Origin: Notolepis coatsorum
Taxonomy: Eukaryota; Chordata; Actinopteri; Aulopiformes; Paralepididae
Reading direction: 5' to 3'
Length of the DNA: 64,000 nucleotides
Assembly (NCBI GenBank): GCA_963971535.1
Contig: OZ020585.1
Location: 161,701,487 to 161,765,486 of the forward strand
Shown one piece after another: positions 55,296-64,000 of the stretch. A model generated the notes under the pieces. That model was not told where the DNA came from. It did not search any database and saw only the letters and a program-made list of their open reading frames with translations. Numbering within the stretch: position 1 is the first letter of the stretch; every line of letters begins with the position of its first letter. Made by a program: the position numbers and the translations under genes.

Positions 55296-58200
55296 AGTCT
55301 CCTGCCTCTCCTCCTCCCTCAGCCTCCTCCCTCAGCCTCCTGCCTCTCCTCCTCCCTCAGCCTCCTCCATCAGCCTCCTCCATCAGCCTCCTGCCTCAGC
55401 CTCCTCCCCTGCCTCTCCTCCTCCCTCTCCTCCTCCCTCAGCCTCCTCCCTCTCCTCCTCCCTCAGCCTCCTGCCTCAGCCTCCTCCCTCAGCTTCCTCC
55501 CTCTCCTCCTCCCTCTCCTCCTCCCTCAGCCTCCTCCCTCAGCCTCCTCCCTCAGCCTCCTCCCTCAGCCTCCTCCCTCTCCTCCTCCCTCAGCCTCCTC
55601 CCTCTCCTCCTCCCTCTCCTCCTCCCTCAGCCTCCTCCCTCAGCCTCCTCCCTCAGCCTCCTCCCTCAGCCTCCTCCCTCTCCTCCTCCCTCAGCCTCCT
55701 CCCTCTCCTCCTCCCTCAGCCTCCTCCCTCAGCCTCCTCCCTCAGCCTCCTCCCTCTCCTCCTCCCTCAGCCTCCTCCCTCAGCCTCCTCCCTCAGCCTC
55801 CTCCCTCTCCTCCTCCCTCAGCCTCCTCCCTCTCCTCCTCCCTCAGCCTCCTCCCTCTCCTCCTCCCTCTCCTCCTCCCTCAGCCTCCTCCCTCTCCTCC
55901 TCCCTCTCCTCCTCCCTCTCCTCCTCCCTCAGCCTCCTCCCTCTCCTCCTCCCTCTCCTCCTCCCTCAGCCTCCTCCCTCAGCCTCCTCCCTCAGCCTCC
56001 TCCCTCTCCTCCTCCCTCAGCCTCCTCCCTCTCCTCCTCCCTCAGCCTCCTCCCTCTCCTCCTCCCTCTCCTCCTCCCTCAGCCTCCTCCCTCTCCTCCT
56101 CCCTCAGCCTCCTCCCTCAGCCTCCTCCCTCAGCCTCCTCCCTCTCCTCCTCCCTCAGCCTCCTCCCTCTCCTCCTCCCTCTCCTCCTCCCTCAGCCTCC
56201 TCCCTCAGCCTCCTCCCTCAGCCTCCTCCCTCTCCTCCTCCCTCAGCCTCCTCCCTCTCCTCCTCCCTCAGCCTCCTCCCTCTCCTCCTCCCTCTCCTCC
56301 TCCCTCAGCCTCCTCCCTCTCCTCCTCCCTCTCCTCCTCCCTCTCCTCCTCCCTCAGCCTCCTCCCTCTCCTCCTCCCTCTCCTCCTCCCTCAGCCTCCT
56401 CCCTCAGCCTCCTCCCTCAGCCTCCTCCCTCTCCTCCTCCCTCAGCCTCCTCCCTCTCCTCCTCCCTCAGCCTCCTCCCTCTCCTCCTCCCTCAGCCTCC
56501 TCCCTCAGCCTCCTCCCTCTCCTCCTCCCTCTCCTCCTCCCTCAGCCTCCTCCCTCTCCTCCTCCCTCAGCCTCCTCCCTCAGCTTCCTCCCTCTCCTCC
56601 TCCCTCTCCTCCTCCCTCTCCTCCTCCCTCAGCCTCCTCCCTCTCCTCCTCCCTCTCCTCCTCCCTCTCCTCCTCCCTCAGCCTCCTCCCTCTCCTCCTC
56701 CCTCAGCCTCCTCCCTCTCCTCCTCCCTCTCCTCCTCCCTCTCCTCCTCCCTCAGCCTCCTCCCTCTCCTCCTCCCTCAGCCTCCTCCCTCAGCCTCCTC
56801 CCTCTCCTCCTCCCTCTCCTCCTCCCTCAGCCTCCTCCCTCTCCTCCTCCCTCTCCTCCTCCCTCTCCTCCTCCCTCAGCCTCCTCCCTCTCCTCCTCCC
56901 TCAGCCTCCTCCCTCTCCTCCTCCCTCTCCTCCTCCCTCTCCTCCCTCAGCCTCCTCCCTCTCCTCCTCCCTCTCCTCCTCCCTCTCCTCCTCCCTCAGC
57001 CTCCTCCCTCTCCTCCTCCCTCAGCCTCCTCCCTCTCCTCCTCCCTCTCCTCCTCCCTCAGCCTCCTCCCTCTCCTCCTCCCTCTCCTCCTCCCTCTCCT
57101 CCTCCCTCTCCTCCTCCCTCAGCCTCCTCCCTCAGCCTCCTCCCTCTCCTCCTCCCTCAGCCTCCTCCCTCTCCTCCTCCCTCTCCTCCTCCCTCTCCTC
57201 CTCCCTCAGCCTCCTCCCTCTCCTCCTCCCTCAGCCTCCTCCCTCTCCTCCTCCCTCAGCCTCCTCCCTCAGCCTCCTCCCTCTCCTCCTCCCTCTCCTC
57301 CTCCCTCTCCTCCTCCCTCAGCCTCCTCCCTCTCCTCCTCCCTCAGCCTCCTCCCTCTCCTCCTCCCTCTCCTCCTCCCTCAGCCTCCTCCCTCAGCCTC
57401 CTCCCTCAGCCTCCTCCCTCAGCCTCCTCCCTCTCCTCCTCCCTCTCCTCCTCCCTCAGCCTCCTCCCTCTCCTCCTCCCTCAGCCTCCTCCCTCTCCTC
57501 CTCCCTCTCCTCCTCCCTCTCCTCCTCCCTCTCCTCCTCCCTCAGCCTCCTCCCTCTCCTCCTCCCTCAGCCTCCTCCCTCTCCTCCTCCCTCTCCTCCT
57601 CCCTCTCCTCCTCCCTCAGCCTCCTGCCTCAGCCTCCTCCCTCAGCTTCCTCCCTCTCCTCCTCCCTCTCCTCCTCCCTCAGCCTCCTCCCTCAGCCTCC
57701 TCCCTCAGCCTCCTCCCTCTCCTCCTCCCTCTCCTCCTCCCTCAGCCTCCTCCCTCAGCCTCCTCCCTCAGCCTCCTCCCTCTCCTCCTCCCTCTCCTCC
57801 TCCCTCAGCCTCCTCCCTCTCCTCCTCCCTCAGCCTCCTCCCTCAGCCTCCTCCCTCAGCCTCCTCCCTCTCCTCCTCCCTCTCCTCCCTCAGCCTCCTC
57901 CCTCTCCTCCTCCCTCTCCTCCTCCCTCAGCCTCCTCCCTCTCCTCCTCCCTCTCCTCCTCCCTCAGCCTCCTCCCTCAGCCTCCTCCCTCTCCTCCTCC
58001 CTCTCCTCCTCCCTCTCCTCCTCCCTCAGCCTCCTCCCTCAGCCTCCTCCCTCAGCCTCCTCCCTCTCCTCCTCCCTCAGCCTCCTCCCTCTCCTCCTCC
58101 CTCTCCTCCTCCCTCAGCCTCCTCCCTCAGCCTCCTCCCTCTCCTCCTCCCTCAGCCTCCTCCCTCTCCTCCTCCCTCAGCCTCCTCCCTCAGCCTCCTC

Positions 58201-58960
58201 CCTCTCCTCCTCCCTCAGCCTCCTCCCTCTCCTCCTCCCTCAGCCTCCTCCCTCAGCCTCCTCCCTCAGCCTCCTCCCTCAGCCTCCTCCCTCTCCTCCT
58301 CCCTCTCCTCCTCCCTCAGCCTCCTCCCTCTCCTCCTCCCTCAGCCTCCTCCCTCAGCCTCCTCCCTCAGCCTCCTCCCTCTCCTCCTCCCTCAGCCTCC
58401 TCCCTCAGCCTCCTCCCTCAGCCTCCTCCCTCTCCTCCTCCCTCTCCTCCTCCCTCAGCCTCCTCCCTCAGCCTCCTCCCTCTCCTCCTCCCTCTCCTCC
58501 TCCCTCAGCCTCCTCCCTCTCCTCCTCCCTCAGCCTCCTCCCTCAGCCTCCTCCCTCAGCCTCCTCCCTCAGCCTCCTCCCTCAGCCTCCTCCCTCTCCT
58601 CCTCCCTCAGCCTCCTCCCTCAGCCTCCTCCCTCTCCTCCTCCCTCTCCTCCTCCCTCTCTTCCTCCCTCAGCCTCCTCCCTCTCCTCCTCCCTCAGCCT
58701 CCTGCCTCTCCTCCTCCCTCAGCCTCCTCCCTCAGCCTCCTCCCTCAGCCTCCTCCCTCTCCTCCTCCCTCTCCTCCTCCCTCAGCCTCCTCCCTCAGCC
58801 TCCTCCCTCTCCTCCTCCCTCTCCTCCTCCCTCTCCTCCTCCCTCTCCTCCTCCCTCAGCCTCCTCCCTCTCCTCCTCCCTCTCCTCCTCCCTCAGCCTC
58901 CTGCCTCTCCTCCTCCCTCAGCCTCCTCCCTCAGCCTCCTCCCCTGCCTCTCCTCCAGCT
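55296..58960. repeat. 3.66-kb polypyrimidine minisatellite, 13- and 12-bp units
   Basis: Two unit types alternate irregularly: CCTCCTCCCTCAG (13 bp) and CCTCCTCCCTCT (12 bp), about 290 in all. The plus-strand frames of 1,286 and 1,329 codons are artefacts of a strand without stop codons. The 13-bp unit ends in a perfect polypyrimidine-CAG, the shape of a 3' splice site. Confidence 0.98.
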
Positions 58961-59430
58961 CCCTGCCTCTGCTGTGTACAGTACACGTCTATGGCTCCTT
59001 CTGTATATATTATAAGGTTATGGTCCCTGCTGCATATAGTACAACTCTATGGTCCCGGCTGTATACAATACAAGTCTATGGTCCCTGCTGTATAATTATC
59101 TCGTCCCTGCTATATATAATACAACTATGGTCCCTGCTGCTGGCCACCTCCTTTAACCTCTGTAGTCTCTCTCCCAGCATGCACTGTGGGGCTGGGGCCC
59201 TGGTCTGTGTGCGTCTGTCAGTGTGCCGTGCTCTGCAGTGAGAGAGCAGAGCTGTGAAGCCTCATTGCCACTTAATGAACAAACATATTTCCAGTGGATT
59301 CTTGTCCTCAGTAACGGCGGGCAAGCCATCTGCTCTGGTTAGCATCCCTAATGAACACGTAGTCGTTTCCACCCAGCATCACCCCTGTCCAAGTATGACA
59401 GCTAGCTAACCATTACTACTAACCAGACAG
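58961..59430. other. Short CTATGGTCCC repeat, then nothing recognised
   Basis: 58985-59135 has five loose copies of TCTATGGTCCCTGCTGTATA. Confidence 0.6.
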
Positions 59431-60116
59431 CTCATAACAGGACCTCTCCTGCCTGCTAACATAACATTACTACTAACAGCTCATAAGGGGCCCTCTCCTG
59501 CCTGCTAACATAACATTACTACTGACCAGACAGCTCATAATAACAGGCCCTCTCCTGCCTGCTAACATAACATTACTACTGACCAGACAGCTCATAATAA
59601 CAGGCCCTCTCCTGCCTGCTAACATAACATTACTACTGACCAGACAGCTCATAACAGGCCCTCTCCTGCCTGCTAACATAACATTACTACTGACCAGACA
59701 GCTCATAATAACAGGCCCTCTCCTGCCTGCTAACATAACATTACTACTGACCAGACAGCTCATAATAACAGGCCCTCTCCTGCCTGCTAACATAACATTA
59801 CTACTGACCAGACAGCTCATAACAGGCCCTCTCCTGCCTGCTAACATAACATTACTACTGACCAGACAGCTCATAATAACAGGCCCTCTCCTGCCTGCTA
59901 ACATAACATTACTACTGACCAGACAGCTCATAATAACAGGCCCTCTCCTGCCTGCTAACATAACATTACTACTGACCAGACAGCTCATAATAACAGGCCC
60001 TCTCCTGCCTGCTAACATAACATTACTACTGACCAGACAGCTCATAACAGGCCCTCTCCTGCCTGCTAACATAACATTACTACTGACCAGACAGCTCATA
60101 ATAACAGGCCCTCTCC
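59430..60116. repeat. 57/54-bp minisatellite, left part
   Basis: Units AGGCCCTCTCCTGCCTGCTA + ACATAACATTACTACTGACC + AGACAGCTCATAATAAC, some lacking AAT. Continues at 61311-61720. Confidence 0.97.
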
Positions 60117-61310
60117 TAGAGCCATATGAAATCCGCGATCACGGAATCGCGGACGGAATCGCGGAATTGAGCAATAAAAATGGAATTACCTGTAAAACGT
60201 GGAATATTGCAGAATTTGCCATAATTTTGACTGTAATTCCGTTTTCGGGATAACGGTGGAACGTTTGGTGCAAAGCAAACATGACCGGGACGCTAAAGCG
60301 TGTTACACCGCGCGCGTCACTTCCACACTGCTTCACAACAACACAGCAATGTCCAAGCGTGTAGCTGCTCCGGTATTAACAGCATCCAAAAAGCTACGAA
60401 ATACCACACTAAACCCTAAATTCAGAGCAGAGCAGTATCCTAATGACTTTTATGCCTCCGGTGATAAGGTGTTTTGCTAATTCTGTCAACGTTCCGTGGA
60501 CTGGACCCGCAAAAAAATAAATAGCTATAACGTTAGGTCATGATAGCTTCTAGCTAAATCTAGTGCACCCATCCATTTGTTTAATGCAAACGATTGTCAT
60601 TATACACTGCCCTTTATAAACTAAATACACTTAAATAGCTATGTAACGTTATAGGACTATAGATGGAAATGATAGCTTCTAGAAGTTCTAGCTAAATCTG
60701 GTGCACCCATCAATTTGTTTAATGCAAACGATTGTCATTATACACTGCCCTTTATAATCTAAATAAACTTAAATAGCTATGAAACGTTACAGTACATAGG
60801 ACTATAGATGGAAATGATAGCTTCTTGCTAAATCTAGTGCACCCATCCATTTGTTTAATGCAAACGATTGTCATTATACACTGTCCTTTATAAACGAAAT
60901 AAACTAAACTAAAGGTGCCTAAATTATGCATTACTATATTTCATCACAATATAATAGATATAGCTAGGTTACTGACATTGTCATTGTGATAATGTCAGTA
61001 GTAGCTAGCTGTATCTATTGTTTACACTTGAAATATGTATTTTTATTTTGTCACAATATTAATTGAAAAATATTGTGTAAAATTGAACTGTATTTCTGAG
61101 TTGCAGCACTTAAAAACATTAAATGGACTGTTATATCTTATTCAATTGTGGACATTTATTCATTCCCACTTATTAGACACTATTTCTGATGGTAAAATGA
61201 GCATAAAAAGCAAAATACAGAATTCTGAAATATTAAAACGGAAAAAATGGAATTTGGGAAAAAATAAAATGGAATTTGGAAAATAATAAAACGGATTTCA
61301 TATGGCTCTA
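60117..61310. mobile_element. hAT element with BED-finger remnant
   Basis: 1,194 bp with ends TAGAGCCATATGAAATCCG / CGGATTTCATATGGCTCTA and a perfect 8-bp duplication CCCTCTCC (60109-60116, 61311-61318). Inside: a transposase N-terminal frame (60199-60480), three diverged copies of an about 130-bp TAGTGCACCCATCCATTTGT block (60540-60900), and AT-rich DNA. Confidence 0.93.
60346..60530 (+). pseudogene. hAT transposase N-terminus, BED-like finger, broken
   Basis: From ATG 60348 the peptide reads MSKRVAAPVLTASKKL, then EQYPNDFYASGDKVFC, a stop (TAA, 60478-60480), and FCQRSVDWTRKK in the same frame. The C-x-x-C of a BED-type zinc finger is split by the stop, and the downstream ligands are missing. 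The pattern resembles the CGGBP1-like N-terminus of hAT transposases. Confidence 0.6.
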
Positions 61311-61720
61311 CCCTCTCCTGCCTGCTAACATAACATTACTACTGACCAGACAGCTCATCATAACAGGCCCTCTCCTGCCTGCTAACATAACATTACTACT
61401 GACCAGACAGCTCATAATAACAGGCCCTCTCCTGCCTGCTAACATAACATTACTACTGACCAGACAGCTCATAATAACAGGCCCTCTCCTGCCTGCTAAC
61501 ATAACATTACTACTGACCAGACAGCTCATAATAACAGGCCCTCTCCTGCCTGCTAACATAACATTACTACTGACCAGACAGCTCATAACTGGACCTCTCC
61601 TGCCTGCTAACATAACATTACTACTGACCAGACAGCTCATAATAACAGGCCCTCTCCTGCCTGCTAACATAACATTACTACTGACCAGACAGCTCATAAT
61701 AACAGGCCCTCTCCTGCCTG
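61311..61720. repeat. 57/54-bp minisatellite, right part
   Basis: Same units as 59430-60116. Confidence 0.97.
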
Positions 61721-62270
61721 CCTCCAACACTGCGTCACGTGGGCCGCTGCCTGGCACGGCTGCGCTGGAGGAAATGAGACATGTAATGTAACAGATAAGA
61801 TCTGTAGTTGTAATTAACGGTGGGACTTTTTGGAAATGTACTGCCAGGGATGATGAGGCAGAGAGAGAGTCCTGCTGTAGATGCCTCACATTCCTTTCTG
61901 CTCACGCATGTAGAGAGAGAGTCTGCTGCTCATCCATGTACAGTCACTCACTGGCCCACATGGTTTCTACATGTGGCAGGTTGTCGGTTCAATAAGGGAA
62001 ATGCTGCTTTTCCTGCGTTTCCTTTCAACTGGATGTCAATACAATTATTCAATAAATAACAAGTAACAGTGTTCAATTGTCTTCCAACAAAATCATCTGC
62101 AAACAAAATCACTTGTCGATCAAGTTAGTATATAATCATTAACAGTTAATAAATAGAAAGTTATTGTGCAAACAATAGGCTAATGTTTTTAGAAATCAAA
62201 AGGAAATCTGCTGACTAGATCAGAACTGTAACACATTAAGACAAGTCAATAATTTCAACATCTCCATTAA
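61721..62270. other. No gene recognised
   Basis: Mixed, AT-rich to the right; no motif seen. Confidence 0.5.
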
Positions 62271-63081
62271 TGAGAGTTACAACCTCCCTCCTCTCTACTG
62301 TACCTTTCTAGAATCACTCTGTTGTATTAATGAGTTACAACCTCCCTCCTCTCTACTGTACCTTTCTAGAATCACTCTGTTGTATTAATGAGTTACAACC
62401 TCCCTCCTCTTTACTGCACCTTTCTAGAATCACTCTGTTGTATTAATGAGTTACAACCTCCCTCCTCTTTACTGCACCTTTCTAGAATCACTCTGTTGTA
62501 TTAATGAGTTACAACCTCCCTCCTCTCTACTGTACCTTTCTAGAATCACTCTGTTGTATTAATGAGTTACAACCCCCCTCCTCTCTACTGTACCTTTCTA
62601 TAATCACTCTGTTGTATTAATGAGTTACAACCTCCCTCCTCTTTACTGTACCTTTCTAGACTCACTCTGTTGTATTAATGAGTTACAACCCCCCTCCTCT
62701 TTACTGTACCTTTCTAGAATCACTCTGTTGTATTAATGAGTTACAACCCCCCTCCTCTTTACTGTACCTTTCTAGAATCACTCTGTTGTATTAATGAGTT
62801 ACAACCTCCCTCCTCTTTACTGTACCTTTCTAGAATCACTCTGTTGTATTAATGAGTTACAACCTCCCTCCTCTTTACTGTACCTTTCTAGAATCACTCT
62901 GTTGTATTAATGAGTTACAACCCCCCTCCTCTTTACTGTACCTTTCTAGAATCACTCTGTTGTATTAATGAGTTACAACCTCCCTCCTCTTTACTGTACC
63001 TTTCTAGAATCACTCTGTTGTATTAATGAGTTACAACCCCCCTCCTCTTTACTGCACCTTTCTAGAATCACTCTGTTGTAT
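62271..63081. repeat. 58-bp minisatellite, about fourteen units
   Basis: GAGTTACAACCTCCCTCCTC + TTTACTGTACCTTTCTAGAA + TCACTCTGTTGTATTAAT; few variants (CCCCCCTCC, CTGCACC), so recently homogenised. Confidence 0.97.
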
Positions 63082-63790
63082 TTCATTCTGAAATGTATGA
63101 CGTTTTTGCTCAGTTCAATTCCGTCCTCTTAATCTATTCCAGAGAGTCACCCCACAAACGGAAATACACATGCTTTGAAATACACATGCTTTTAAGAGTA
63201 GTGCGGACTGCTTAAAATCACACACTTACTAGATGGGAGGCGAGCAAAAGCCCTGCTCTTGTTCAAATGCTTTACAGTTTAGACGAGAACATTCTACATC
63301 ACACAGTGAAGCGTCTTCATGTTCCTCCCCCCAGCGTCTCCTCAGAAACGGTTCAGACGCCGGCAGAAAGAGGGTTTGTGTTGTTTACAGTCTGCTGTAC
63401 AACTGCTGTTCGCTCCATTGATCATGCGTTTGTTTCCAAAGCTGTGATTACAAGCGCGATCACAAGGGTTTCTGTCTTTTATCTCCTCCTGTCTTTCTAG
63501 CTGTGCAGAATCCTCGTGTCTTTTAAGGGAAAGAGTACAGTCTGTATCATGTTCCATTTTTTAAGTAGAGGGGAAAATCCCCCCCCCCCCCCCACACACA
63601 CACACACACACACACACACTCGGTTCTTCACAAGCCAAACCCACATAGCCACCAAAGCATTAGATATGCATTCAATTGCGTCGGAATAACATATCCGAGC
63701 GTTTCTCCGGGAACTGAAAAGTTGTAACATTTCCAGAAAGCTTCAAGGAGAAGAAGAAAGACACACTGGGGTCAACTATTTGACCTCCGC
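63082..63790. other. No gene recognised; C and CA runs
   Basis: A C run (about 63580-63592) followed by a CA run (63593-63618). Otherwise unremarkable. Confidence 0.5.
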
Positions 63791-63794
63791 GCTG

Positions 63795-63796
63795 TT

Positions 63797-63871
<75 letters not shown>
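63795..63871. repeat. GTC microsatellite, about 25 units
   Basis: Uninterrupted GTC/CGT triplets. CpG-dense, next to a CG-rich block to the right edge. Confidence 0.97.
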
Positions 63872-63875
<4 letters not shown>

Positions 63876-64000
63876 GGAAACTTTTCCCCCCTTTTTCTGA
63901 AACAACATTCTTGTCTCCTCCGGTCTCTGGCTCGGGCTCAGGTGCGCCGGCGGTTTGGCCAATTAGTGTGAGGAAGATGTTTGGCACCCGGGAGGAAGTG

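Noticed and set aside
55235-59241. Open frames of 1,286 and 1,329 codons
   Set aside because: They lie in a polypyrimidine minisatellite with no possible stop on that strand. Two frames are open at once, and there is no protein-like composition or flanking gene structure.

Overview
This is nuclear DNA of a ray-finned fish. The evidence is one recognisable vertebrate gene with introns (klhl10, minus strand), one coding exon that reads as the start of pkp4 (plus strand), and a dense set of fish-type transposons: BEL/Pao, L2-like, L1/Tx1-like, many hAT elements and MITEs, and tRNA-derived SINEs. Much of the window is tandem repeat. Such an extreme load is known from codfishes, but the species cannot be fixed from this sequence. 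Very few of the open frames are host genes. The long frames in low-complexity DNA exist only because the repeats lack stop codons.

Layout. 1-4165: 5' end of a BEL/Pao LTR retrotransposon on the minus strand (LTR, primer site, gag and start of protease); the rest lies off the left edge. 4166-7008: an L2-like LINE, minus strand, with a hAT MITE inside its 3' UTR. 7009-8461: hAT end, then a long inverted-repeat element holding a second L2 3' end. 8462-9400: nothing recognised. 9791-10184 and 27980-28003: a 44-bp minisatellite split by a nest of transposons. The outer hAT MITE (10185-27979) received an L1/Tx1-like LINE (10377-19044), which itself carries a LINE fragment and a hAT element in ORF2. 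It also received a second hAT (19170-27758), which carries three tandem copies of an unclassified 2.3-3.0 kb unit with palindromic ends and huge TAATAGTG arrays.

28004-36300: simple repeats, a hAT MITE, the pkp4 first coding exon (29553-29686), a 2.2-kb minisatellite that starts right after that exon, an L2 3' end split by a Harbinger-like element, and a possible alternative first exon near 34243. 36301-36500 is an assembly gap. 36760-39270: a 28-bp minisatellite split by a TIR element with a 9-bp target duplication. 40200-43400: LINE tails, a foldback MITE, a hAT element and a long palindrome. 43695-47344: klhl10 in five exons, followed upstream by an array of CRE-like motifs. 47929-49440: hAT relic and a LINE reverse-transcriptase relic with a SINE in it. 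49650-55290: pyrimidine tracts, a 21-bp minisatellite and another SINE. 55296-58960: a 3.66-kb polypyrimidine minisatellite. 59430-61715: a 57-bp minisatellite split by a hAT element. 62270-63080: a 58-bp minisatellite. 63795-63871: a GTC microsatellite.

The two host genes point in opposite directions. If pkp4 continues past the right edge, klhl10 is nested antisense in one of its introns. The best candidate for something undescribed is the triplicated palindrome-ended unit at 19541-27503. Next are the CRE-like array abutting klhl10 and the repeated insertion of DNA transposons into minisatellites. All calls come from reading the sequence; no database search was run.
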